DNA from: Ketobacter alkanivorans
Lineage (GTDB): Bacteria > Pseudomonadota > Gammaproteobacteria > Pseudomonadales > Ketobacteraceae
DNA: 64,000 nt
Reading direction: 5' to 3'
Assembly (NCBI RefSeq): GCF_002863865.1
Contig: NZ_CP022684.1
Location: 1,703,501-1,767,500, forward strand
The position numbers and the translations under genes were made by a program. The notes beneath the pieces are model-generated. The model had not been told where the DNA came from. It ran no database searches and saw nothing but the letters and a program-made list of their open reading frames with translations. Shown one piece after another: positions 46,442-54,641 of the stretch. Numbering within the stretch: position 1 is the stretch's first letter; every line of letters begins with the position of its first letter.

Positions 46442-46490
46442 TGTTATTGTGCTCCAAAAATTGGTTATGCAAATTCTTCAATGTGCGGAT

Positions 46491-47267
46491 TTAAACTGCG
46501 TAACCGCCGTCAACAAACAACAACTGGCCGGTCACGTACTTGGATCGATTCGACGCAAAAAATGCCGCAGCTTCCGCAATATCTTCAGGCTGGCCGAAGT
46601 GCTTAATTGGCAAATTTGCCAACACAGCTTCTTTCCAGGCAGCATCGAACACACCCTCCGCCTCCAGCCGCTTGAAAATTCCAGTTTCAATAACGCCCAC
46701 AGCAACACTATTGGCGCGGATACCGTACACGCCCTCTTCCTTGGCTACATACTGCACCAGGGCTTCATTCGCCGCTTTCGGTGCTACCGACAATACGTCT
46801 CGCGGTGGTGTGCGCCCTAACCCGGCCGAGGATATATGCACCAACGAACCACCGCCATGGGTGCGAAAGTGGGGAATAATATTTTTAACAATTCGAAAGA
46901 AGCCGTTCAGATCTCCCTCTATCACCTCTTCCCACTGCTCATCCGTCACCTCTGCCAGAAACGGCTGCTTAATATCAGAGCCCGCCGCCACCACCACGCT
47001 GTGCAAGCGACCATGGCGCACCGCAGCCTCTTCAATCGCCCCATGGATCTGATCCTTATTGGAAATATCCACTTGGTGAATCGTGCAGACCACCCCCAGC
47101 TCCGCAATCGTTGCCGCCGCCTGTTCTGCCCGCTCCCGATTGGAGCAGTAGGTGATGGCTACATCACTGCCGCCCTGTGCAATGCGCGTTGCGATAGCGG
47201 CACCAATGCCGCCGCTGCCACCAAACACCAGGCTTGCACCTTCGTTAAATTCTGCAGATCGGGTCAT
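46491..47267 (-). CDS. SDR family protein with atypical catalytic site
   Basis: About 258 residues from ATG 47267, which follows AAGG and lies 17 bases after the kstD stop. Cofactor motif GGSGGIGAAIA is intact, as is the C-terminal GQLLFVDGGYAV. At the active site the stretch after HISSAGLGRTPP reads VLSVAPKAANEAL, so the YxxxK Tyr is replaced by Ser (SVAPK), while Lys remains. Either a different residue supplies the acid (as in some enoyl reductase-like SDRs) or the enzyme is altered in function. Its place between kstD and another SDR ties it to steroid breakdown. Confidence 0.75.
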   Translation of the reverse strand: MTRSAEFNEGASLVFGGSGGIGAAIATRIAQGGSDVAITYCSNRERAEQAAATIAELGVVCTIHQVDISNKDQIHGAIEEAAVRHGRLHSVVVAAGSDIKQPFLAEVTDEQWEEVIEGDLNGFFRIVKNIIPHFRTHGGGSLVHISSAGLGRTPPRDVLSVAPKAANEALVQYVAKEEGVYGIRANSVAVGVIETGIFKRLEAEGVFDAAWKEAVLANLPIKHFGQPEDIAEAAAFFASNRSKYVTGQLLFVDGGYAV

Positions 47268-47284
47268 ATCCTTGTCCTCGTTTT

Positions 47285-49069
47285 TCAAGCCTGCACGGCC
47301 TGCTCTGACGCTTGGGCGTTATGATTCTTTTTACCCGCCAAGGCAAGATCTTGTTGTTTAGCTGCATGCTTTGCGGCCAGGTACCCAAACGTCATAGCCG
47401 GGCCCAACGTGGCTCCTGCACCAGGATACTTGCTGCCCATTACTGAGGCGGCGGAATTTCCAATAACATACAAGCCAGCTATCACTTCACCCTGCTCGTC
47501 CACTGCACGGCCATTTACATCAGTGAGCACACCACCTTTGGTGCCGATATCGCCTGGGTGAATGGGCAATGCATAATACGGTGCCTCTGAAATTGGCGCT
47601 ATGCAGGGGTTGGGGCTGGTGCGGGCATCGCCATAGTAACGATCATAAAAGCTTTCGCCACGATGAAATTCCGGGTCCGTCCCTGTTTTTGCGTATTCAT
47701 TATTCTTACGCACAGTTTCTTTAAGCCCCTTTGCATCCACGCCGATTTTTTCGGCCAGCGCTTCAATGCTGTCTGCCTTCACCAGCACATCCCAGATACG
47801 TTTGCCTATACGATTGTCGGGCATGGAATAGCCTGGCGCTATGGGCCCAAACGGAAACTTCTTGCGGAACGTAGCATCGAACACAACAAAAGAGGGGAAA
47901 GTAGGCTCATCCGGTTTATTGGCCGTATAAAAAGCCAACCCTGATTCCAAATAAGGTGCAGCTTCGTTCTGAAAACGCTTACCGGCTTTATTTACAATCA
48001 CCAATCCGGGCAAGGATCTTTCTGCAAAAATGACGTAGGGTCGATCCCACTTGGGAATTTTCACCGAAGGCGCCCACCAGGCATGTTGCATCATATCGGT
48101 TTTAGCACCAATCGCCATCGCCGCCTGAATACCATCGCCGGTGTTATTGATTTGCGAACCACTCCAATCCGGATTGGTTGGCTGCGGCAAATATTTCTTG
48201 CGCATTTCAAGGTTATGCTCGAACCCGCCTGCACCAATGACTACCCCTTTGCGCGCACGCACCCGCAGAGACTTGCCGTTTCTGTTAATGACGGCTCCCA
48301 GTACTACGCCATTTTCTTCGATTAAGGATTCAAGCGGTGATTGCAGCCAAAGATCAATGCCCCGATCCAGCATCGACCAGCGCAACTGTCCCACCAACGC
48401 ATTCCCCATTGTCAGGCGGCGGGAACGTTTCCCTTTAAGGCGGCCAGGAATATCCAGATAATAACGCAAGGCCATCATGACGGCGGTGAACATCCAGCCC
48501 TTGGCTTGAGTAAGAAACGCCCGGCCTTCTTTCATGGTCATGGTGAGTTTACCGGCAACCAACACCTGCGGTGGCGGCTCACGCAACTGCAAAAAATGTT
48601 CTTTCAAGTGCTTGGCGCTGATAGGTAGCGGCTGATGAGTCCGATGGCCTTCTTTACCACCAGGCATCTCCGGATAGTAATCGGAATACGGCACCGATTC
48701 GAAAGCAACGCGACTGTTACGAGCCAAATACTCCAACATCTCAGCGGCCTTCTCCACGTAGGTGGTGAGGCGCTCTTCCGACACCTCATCACCAATGACC
48801 GCTTTGAGGTACTGCAGTGCTTCTTCCGGTGAGTCCTTAACGCCCTCCTGTCGAGCGTAATGGCTATTCGGAATCCAGATACCACCTCCGGACATAGCCG
48901 AGGTGCCGCCGTAACGGTCACTTTTTTCGACAACCAGCACCTGCTTACAGCCTTCAATACTGGCTACCACCGCAGAGGTAAGAGCCCCGGCTCCGGAACC
49001 AACCACCAACAGATCGACTTCCTGATCAAATGGGCCATTTGCCTGAGATGCCTGGGGGTTGCCTGCCAT
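47285..49069 (-). CDS. kstD: 3-ketosteroid delta-1-dehydrogenase (KstD-like) flavoprotein
   Basis: 594 residues. FAD-binding VVGSGAGALTSAV near 22, then GGTSAMSGGGIWIPN, the marker of KstD-type flavoproteins. The C-terminal block ALPIHPGDIGTKGGVLTD followed by GNSAASVMGSKYPGAGATLGP (cited in part) contains the residues that hold the 3-keto group and FAD. It introduces the C1–C2 double bond in ring A. A fumarate-reductase assignment is unlikely because the active-site Arg/His blocks of that family are not seen. It heads an operon of three genes, divergent from the acyl-CoA ligase, with the shared operator motif between them. GAGGTG precedes the ATG. Confidence 0.85.
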   Translation of the reverse strand: MAGNPQASQANGPFDQEVDLLVVGSGAGALTSAVVASIEGCKQVLVVEKSDRYGGTSAMSGGGIWIPNSHYARQEGVKDSPEEALQYLKAVIGDEVSEERLTTYVEKAAEMLEYLARNSRVAFESVPYSDYYPEMPGGKEGHRTHQPLPISAKHLKEHFLQLREPPPQVLVAGKLTMTMKEGRAFLTQAKGWMFTAVMMALRYYLDIPGRLKGKRSRRLTMGNALVGQLRWSMLDRGIDLWLQSPLESLIEENGVVLGAVINRNGKSLRVRARKGVVIGAGGFEHNLEMRKKYLPQPTNPDWSGSQINNTGDGIQAAMAIGAKTDMMQHAWWAPSVKIPKWDRPYVIFAERSLPGLVIVNKAGKRFQNEAAPYLESGLAFYTANKPDEPTFPSFVVFDATFRKKFPFGPIAPGYSMPDNRIGKRIWDVLVKADSIEALAEKIGVDAKGLKETVRKNNEYAKTGTDPEFHRGESFYDRYYGDARTSPNPCIAPISEAPYYALPIHPGDIGTKGGVLTDVNGRAVDEQGEVIAGLYVIGNSAASVMGSKYPGAGATLGPAMTFGYLAAKHAAKQQDLALAGKKNHNAQASEQAVQA

Positions 49070-49149
49070 GGGCTTTTCACCTCTTTTTCAGTATTTATGT
49101 GGGTTTTTTATTATTCTCCATGGCAGTCATTATAAGTTTTCAGAACATT

Positions 49150-49168
49150 TATGCAATAATATTGCAAA
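49150..49168. promoter_or_regulatory. Operator-like site TTTGCAA-N6-TGCA (site 3 of 3, minus orientation)
   Basis: Plus strand TATGCAATAATATTGCAAA; its centre TGCAATAATATTGCA (49152–49166) is a perfect inverted repeat. On the minus strand it reads TTTGCAA-N6-TGCATA, matching the other two sites. It lies between the divergent kstD and acyl-CoA ligase genes. Confidence 0.55.
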
Positions 49169-49227
49169 TTAATTGTATATTTGGTTTTCTATAGCCATGC
49201 GAACCCATAATAACAAGGAATCACGCC

Positions 49228-50922
49228 ATGACACCCCAAGGAAGCAGCTACCTGAAAGGCTCCACCCACCAGCCTTTACTGCAGGAAACCATAGGCCAAT
49301 GCCTGGATCGAATAGTCAGCCAACATCCACAGCAAGAGGCATTGGTGGTACGGCATCAGAACATTCGCTGGACTTATACTCAGTACTTAAGAGAAATCAA
49401 CGCACTTGCCACCGGCCTGCTGAATCTTGGCGTAAAACCCGGAGATCGCGTGGGCATCTGGTCACCCAACCGAGTGGAATGGTGCCTAACCCAGTTCGCC
49501 ACCGCAAAAATCGGAGCCATAATGGTGTGCATCAACCCGGCATACCGTCTCTACGAACTGGAGTACGCCCTCAACAAGGTTGAATGCAACCTCATCATCG
49601 CTGCCGAGAGCTTTAAAACCAGCCAGTACCTGAAAATGCTGACCGAGCTGGCGCCGGAATTGAACACCTGCCCCCCGGGTCAATTGCACTCAGCCAAACT
49701 GCCACATCTAAAGACTGTGGTTCGTATGGGGAATGAAGTCACGCCCGGCATGTACAATTTTGACCAGGTCAGCAAGCTGGGCACCGAATCTGACTACGTG
49801 AAAATGCAGGCCATTAGCCAGCAACTAAAACCAACCGATGCCATAAACATCCAGTTTACCAGTGGCACCACCGGCAGCCCCAAAGGCGCCACCCTGACCC
49901 ATTTCAATATCCTCAATAACGGGTACCAAGTAGGCCAGGGCATGCACTTGACCGAGCAGGATCGCCTGTGCATCCCGGTTCCTCTGTACCACTGCTTCGG
50001 CATGGTAATGGGCAACCTGGCCTGCCTCACCCATGGAGCCACGGCAGTGTTTCCCAGCGATGCATTCGAACCCATGGCCGTGCTGGAAACCGTTCAGGCA
50101 GAGAGATGCACCGCGCTGCACGGTGTGCCCACCATGTTTATTGCCGAACTGGACACTCCAGACTTCGATAAGTATGACCTGTCTACTCTGCGCACCGGCA
50201 TCATGGCCGGCAGCCCCTGCCCAGCCGAAATCATGCGCAAAGTGATCGCAAAGATGCACATGAAAGACGTCACCATTATGTATGGCCAGACCGAAACCAG
50301 CCCAGTCAACCACATGACCGCAATTGATGATCCACTGGATAAACGTTGCGAAACCGTTGGCAAGGTTGGCCCCCACCAGGAAATAAAAGTCATCGATGCA
50401 GAAGGCAACACCGTGCCATTGGGCGAGAAAGGTGAGCTGTGCTGTCGGGGTTACTCGGTTATGCAGGGCTACTGGAATGATGCCGAAAAAACCGCCGAAA
50501 CCATCGATGCAGAACAGTGGCTACACTCCGGTGATTTGGCCGTTATGGATCAAGAGGGCTACGTGCAGATCGTGGGCCGCATCAAGGATATGATCATCCG
50601 GGGTGGCGAAAACGTATACCCACGGGAGGTAGAAGAGTTCCTATACACCCATCCAGACATTCTCGATGTGCAAGTATTCGGCATCCCTGACGAGAAATAT
50701 GGCGAAGAAATCTGCGCATGGGTGAAGGCTCGCCCCGGCAGCAACCTGACTGATCAAACCATAAAAGATTTCTGCCGAGAACAGATAACCCACTTCAAAG
50801 TGCCCCGCCATATCCGCTTTGTGGATGACTACCCGATGACCGTAACAGGCAAAATACAAAAGTTTAAAATGCGTGAAACCATGGTCGAATCACTTCAGGC
50901 AAGTGCGCTGGAATCCGCCTAA
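49228..50922 (+). CDS. AMP-forming acyl-CoA synthetase
   Basis: 564 residues, ANL superfamily. P-loop [15 protein letters not shown] near 210, YGQTETSP, the hinge region [12 protein letters not shown] and [18 protein letters not shown], and the C-terminal catalytic Lys in [11 protein letters not shown]. It activates a carboxylic acid with ATP and CoA. In this setting the substrate may be a steroid side-chain or ring-degradation acid, though medium/long fatty acids are possible. AAGGA precedes the ATG. Divergent from kstD, followed by two TetR genes. Confidence 0.88.
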   Translation: MTPQGSSYLKGSTHQPLLQETIGQCLDRIVSQHPQQEALVVRHQNIRWTYTQYLREINALATGLLNLGVKPGDRVGIWSPNRVEWCLTQFATAKIGAIMVCINPAYRLYELEYALNKVECNLIIAAESFKTSQYLKMLTELAPELNTCPPGQLHSAKLPHLKTVVRMGNEVTPGMYNFDQVSKLGTESDYVKMQAISQQLKPTDAINIQFTSGTTGSPKGATLTHFNILNNGYQVGQGMHLTEQDRLCIPVPLYHCFGMVMGNLACLTHGATAVFPSDAFEPMAVLETVQAERCTALHGVPTMFIAELDTPDFDKYDLSTLRTGIMAGSPCPAEIMRKVIAKMHMKDVTIMYGQTETSPVNHMTAIDDPLDKRCETVGKVGPHQEIKVIDAEGNTVPLGEKGELCCRGYSVMQGYWNDAEKTAETIDAEQWLHSGDLAVMDQEGYVQIVGRIKDMIIRGGENVYPREVEEFLYTHPDILDVQVFGIPDEKYGEEICAWVKARPGSNLTDQTIKDFCREQITHFKVPRHIRFVDDYPMTVTGKIQKFKMRETMVESLQASALESA

Positions 50923-51021
50923 AGTGACTCATGACAAAAACCTGAATGCTTTTTTGCTGTTATTTTGCAAATTTCGTTACAATAGCGGCCAGCAACACCG
51001 AATCCAACCACAGGAATCTTA

Positions 51022-51738
51022 ATGAGCGTCACAAAACCCAACAGTTTCATGCAGGCCGGCACCCGAGGCAAATCCCGACGGGGGCGCACCCCATCTATCG
51101 ATATGCAGAAAATCGAGAACGCCGTGCGGGAAGTGGGCGCCAAAATGGACGATATCTCCATGAAAGACGTGGCCGATTACCTGGGGGTTAACGTCACCAC
51201 CCTGTATCGTCACGTAGGTGGGATTGATGGCTTGCGCCGTATCAGGGCATCCCTGTCTCGCAGCGACCTGGCTGATCTGCCTGCACCGCACGGCCATACC
51301 TGGCAATCTTGGCTGAAGGTGTTGGCAGAATACTATCGCAGCGCTTTGCTACAACATCCTGACCTGCTGGATTTTGTGCAGGCCGCACTGGATCCTGACT
51401 TCCTCAACCTGGAACAGGAAGCCAGCATACTGGTGAATTTCGGTTTTGAGCCTCGCGCGGCGCTGCTGGCTCACAGCTTTCTGATCACCACCATCACGGG
51501 ATACGTGCAACAGGAACTGCAAACCATCGAAGAAGCCCGCAACGGCTACGCACCCTATTACAGCCGTCTGTTTCAAAACCTTGATGCCCACCCAGATCGA
51601 TTACCGACCCTCAGCAAGGTAAATCTAAGCCAAAGGGATCTGGACCGGGATGTGAACTTCAAATCCATCATCCATTATGCCATCGCCGGTATCGCCTGCC
51701 AGAAAGGCGCGCCCAAAGATCCAGACAAAGTGTTGTAA
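51022..51738 (+). CDS. TetR family regulator (first of a tandem)
   Basis: 238 residues. After a basic N-terminal tail (TRGKSRRGRTPSIDMQKI), the helix-turn-helix reads SMKDVADYLGVNVTTLYRHV. The C-terminal domain has a TetR_C-like helical form. AGGAATC precedes the ATG. The upstream region holds a partial match to the TTTGCAA motif (50956–50962), so it may be autoregulated. Probably controls the ligase and/or steroid genes. Confidence 0.85.
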   Translation: MSVTKPNSFMQAGTRGKSRRGRTPSIDMQKIENAVREVGAKMDDISMKDVADYLGVNVTTLYRHVGGIDGLRRIRASLSRSDLADLPAPHGHTWQSWLKVLAEYYRSALLQHPDLLDFVQAALDPDFLNLEQEASILVNFGFEPRAALLAHSFLITTITGYVQQELQTIEEARNGYAPYYSRLFQNLDAHPDRLPTLSKVNLSQRDLDRDVNFKSIIHYAIAGIACQKGAPKDPDKVL

Positions 51739-51785
51739 TATCAATACATGAATCCAACACCATTGCAGTAGAGAATCACTACACC

Positions 51786-52514
51786 ATGGCAGCCAACAGC
51801 GCTCCACGCAAAAGCACCTTGTCCCGCGACAAGATCGTCAGCGCAGCATATAAACTGGCGAAAAAGGACCCCCTCAATGCCCTAAGCATGCGAAAAATTG
51901 CATCCGTGCTGAAGGTCACCCCGATGGCCATCTACAAATACTTTGCAGACAAGAACGAATTGACTGCGGCCGTTATTGATAAGCAAATGATGGAAAGTCG
52001 ATTGATCCCTGAAGAAATCGACCCCAAAAACTGGAAGGAATGGATTCGCACTTCATTTCTACGTATGTGGGATGGCTACGCCAGTGCGCCCAACATGATC
52101 CAGTATATGACCCACGCAACCAGTTTCGGCCCTGCCGTATTAAGCTGGCAAAACGAGACCCTGGGCGTATTGATCAATGCCGGGCTTACGCCTAAACAGG
52201 CACTCACATCCCATGCAGCTATGTCAGAGCTGGCGACCGGCAGCAACATACTTATTCCAGTAAGGGAACAAGGGGTGGAAAAAGTATTTCCCAGCATCTG
52301 GGATGCCATCAAAACAGGCAAAGTGCCAACACCGGAAGACATGACCAATGTTCACTCTACCGTACAGGATTACCCTTGGCTGGTCATGTGTGGTCAGGCC
52401 ATGATGGAAGACATGCAAGACAGTCGGCGCGCCTTTGAGAATGAACTGGAAATGATGTTGGATAGCGTAGCCAATCAAATTGCACAGAATAAAAAACAGG
52501 CCAAGAAGGCGTAA
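51786..52514 (+). CDS. TetR family regulator (second of a tandem)
   Basis: 242 residues. Helix-turn-helix ALSMRKIASVLKVTPMAIYK followed by YFADKNELTAAV; the C-terminal part is a helical ligand-binding domain typical of TetR_C. It lies 47 bases after the first TetR and 54 bases before the Old Yellow Enzyme gene, so it is a likely member of the same transcript. The ribosome site is weak. Ligand and targets unknown. Confidence 0.85.
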   Translation: MAANSAPRKSTLSRDKIVSAAYKLAKKDPLNALSMRKIASVLKVTPMAIYKYFADKNELTAAVIDKQMMESRLIPEEIDPKNWKEWIRTSFLRMWDGYASAPNMIQYMTHATSFGPAVLSWQNETLGVLINAGLTPKQALTSHAAMSELATGSNILIPVREQGVEKVFPSIWDAIKTGKVPTPEDMTNVHSTVQDYPWLVMCGQAMMEDMQDSRRAFENELEMMLDSVANQIAQNKKQAKKA

Positions 52515-52568
52515 ATACACAAGCAAGCCTGCATTATTGTTGTTCGGGCACGTCAACGGGACAAGAAC

Positions 52569-53786
52569 ATGAACGAACAACTACAACGTTGCTTTTCTTC
52601 TGCACAACTCAACGGATTGCAGCTCAAAAACCGTCTGATCAAAGCGGGCACCTTCGAAGGGATGACACCCGAGGGAAAAATCAGCCCTCGCTTACAGCAA
52701 TTTCACGAACGCATTGCTCAGGGCGGCATAGCCATGACGACTATTGGCTATTGCGCCGTGGAGAACGACGGCCGCCTCAATGAAAACATGATGTACATGC
52801 ATGAAGGCATCCGTCGGCCACTGGCGGCCATGATCGAGAGCCTGCATTCACTTGGCACTAAAGTAAGTGGGCAAATGGGGCATGGTGGTGGCTTTTCGAA
52901 AAACCGTCACCTGGAACGCAAGCGTCCATTAGGGCCGAGTTTTGGCATCAACATGCTGGGCGTAACGCAAGGCATGCTGTTCTGTGATGCAATGAGCCAT
53001 AGCGATATCAAAGCCCTGATCAAAACCTACCAACGGTCAGCCGTGTTCATGAAGTCGGTAGGATTTGACTGTCTGGAAATTCATTTCGGTCACGGATATG
53101 GTCTGTGTCAATTCATGAGCCCAAAAACCAACCGGCGCAAAGATGAATATGGCGGCAGCCTCAACAACCGCATGCGACTCCCGTTACAGATTCTAGAGGG
53201 CGTAAGGCATTCCGTTGGAGAGCATTTTCCGATTATCGGTAAAATCAGTTTGACCGAAGGCGTCAAAGGTGGCCTGGATTATGACGATGCCATAGAAATT
53301 GCCAAGCTTCTCGAAAAAGGCGGCATTGATGGCATCATTACCAGCGGTGGCACCAGCACCATGAACCCCATGATTATGTTTCGCGGCGGCAACATTCTGC
53401 AACCCATGTTAAAGGCAGAAAAAAGCGCCTTGATGCGATTAATGCTGCACCTGGCAGGCCCCAAACTGTTTAAAGATTACCCCTATGAAGAACTGTATTT
53501 TCTGGAACAGGCAAAACGGATACGGGACGCCGTGGACTGCAACCTGATCTATGTGGGGGGAGCCAGCAGCAACGCAAGTTTCGAAACATTAATGCAGCAT
53601 GGATTCGACTTTATCCAACTAGGCCGCACATTACTGAGCGACCCGGATCTCCCCCTACAAGCACAACGGCAACAAACCTACACTAGCCGCTGCAATCACT
53701 GCAACGAATGCGTTGCCACCATTGAGCACCCTGCGGGTATTCATTGCACGCGTTTTTCGCCAGAAGCACCGACAATTCTTCAGTAA
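52569..53786 (+). CDS. Old Yellow Enzyme family flavin oxidoreductase with C-terminal Cys cluster
   Basis: 405 residues. FMN TIM barrel: LKNRLIKAGTFEGM at the N-terminus, QMGHGGGFS, FDCLEIHFGHGYGLCQFMSP with the substrate-binding His pair region, TNRRKDEYGGSLNNRMRLP, GGTSTMNP and FIQLGRTLLSDPDLP (cited in part). The last 40 residues carry CNHCNECVATIEHPAGIHC, like the iron–sulfur motif of 2,4-dienoyl-CoA reductase/BaiCD-type enzymes, but the FAD/NAD domains that normally follow are absent. It may reduce an enone or dienone of a steroid ring. A partner supplying electrons would be needed if the cluster is functional. Confidence 0.8.
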   Translation: MNEQLQRCFSSAQLNGLQLKNRLIKAGTFEGMTPEGKISPRLQQFHERIAQGGIAMTTIGYCAVENDGRLNENMMYMHEGIRRPLAAMIESLHSLGTKVSGQMGHGGGFSKNRHLERKRPLGPSFGINMLGVTQGMLFCDAMSHSDIKALIKTYQRSAVFMKSVGFDCLEIHFGHGYGLCQFMSPKTNRRKDEYGGSLNNRMRLPLQILEGVRHSVGEHFPIIGKISLTEGVKGGLDYDDAIEIAKLLEKGGIDGIITSGGTSTMNPMIMFRGGNILQPMLKAEKSALMRLMLHLAGPKLFKDYPYEELYFLEQAKRIRDAVDCNLIYVGGASSNASFETLMQHGFDFIQLGRTLLSDPDLPLQAQRQQTYTSRCNHCNECVATIEHPAGIHCTRFSPEAPTILQ

Positions 53787-53787
53787 A

Positions 53788-53851
53788 CATGCCGACCTAA
53801 CAGCAACCCACAACCATCATACTGAGTGAATACTGTTTTACGATCGGCATG
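53788..53851. terminator. Long-loop inverted repeat between convergent genes
   Basis: CATGCCGA (53788–53795) pairs with TCGGCATG (53844–53851) across a 48-base loop, lying between the stop codons of the Old Yellow Enzyme gene and the convergent thioesterase gene. Inner bases (CAG/CTG) may extend the stem. It could serve as a boundary terminator; there is no U-tract. Confidence 0.35.
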
Positions 53852-53878
53852 CTGGCATTGCTTTTGAAGAGCGCGTGA

Positions 53879-54640
53879 TCAGGCACACTGGCGCGCATCG
53901 GCAGCAAACAGCGTTGCATTTACAGCCTCAACCAGATCGTCGACAAACGGGTGTATATAAAAATGCCCCCCCTGGAACAACCGTGTTGGAGTTGAGTGCT
54001 CAAAATGCTGCGACCATTTGGATAGTTCATCCGTGGAAACCACCACATCATCAACGCCACCCAGCATAGTGAGAGAGCCAGGAATGACGCAGTCCCGCTT
54101 GCCTACATATGTCTCGATCAACTTGAAGTCGGCCCGCAGCATCGGCAACAGAAAACTCATTAATTCCTGATTATCAAGTACAGCTTGAGGAACACCAGAA
54201 AGCTTGGTAATGCGTTCGATAAACGCAGCATCAGGCAGGCGATGAATCGGCGCTGTACGACGCGGCACACAAGGAGATGCACTGCCTGAAGCAAAGAAGT
54301 GATCAGGTGTCGGAAACCCTTTGTTATACAGAAGTTTCGCAAGCTCAAATGCAATCTTACTGCCCATACTGTGGCCAAAAAAGGCAAATGGCTTATCGAC
54401 CAAAGAAAACATAGCGCCGAAAAGCTCTTCAACCAATAGATCCATACGTGAAAAAGGCTTCTCAGCGCTTCTTCTGCCACGTCCTGGCAATTGCACGATG
54501 ACCAATTCAATACGCTGATCAAGCAGTGGAAGCCAGGGCAAATAGGTGGTGATATCACCTCCGGCAAACGGAAAACAAATCAACCGAATTTTCGCAGCAG
54601 GCCTGCTCTGCGGGGTAACAAAAAAACTGGATGCATTCAT
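53879..54640 (-). CDS. Type II thioesterase (editing thioesterase) of the PKS cluster
   Basis: 253 residues, alpha/beta hydrolase of the GrsT/RifR type. Seen: LICFPFAGGDITTYLPWLP, the nucleophile elbow GHSMGSKIAFELA, Asp in GGVDDVV, and His in GGHFYIHPF. Such enzymes remove wrong or stalled acyl groups from the carrier protein of a PKS or NRPS. It is the last gene of the operon, its ATG one base after the stop of the exporter gene, so it is translated with it. A role as chain-release enzyme is less likely because an alpha-oxoamine synthase is present. Confidence 0.9.
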   Translation of the reverse strand: MNASSFFVTPQSRPAAKIRLICFPFAGGDITTYLPWLPLLDQRIELVIVQLPGRGRRSAEKPFSRMDLLVEELFGAMFSLVDKPFAFFGHSMGSKIAFELAKLLYNKGFPTPDHFFASGSASPCVPRRTAPIHRLPDAAFIERITKLSGVPQAVLDNQELMSFLLPMLRADFKLIETYVGKRDCVIPGSLTMLGGVDDVVVSTDELSKWSQHFEHSTPTRLFQGGHFYIHPFVDDLVEAVNATLFAADARQCA

Positions 54641-54641
54641 G

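Noticed and set aside
47285..49069. Fumarate reductase / succinate dehydrogenase flavoprotein
   Set aside because: SGGGIWIPN, PGDIGTKGG and the steroid-gene neighbours fit KstD; fumarate-reductase catalytic blocks were not seen.
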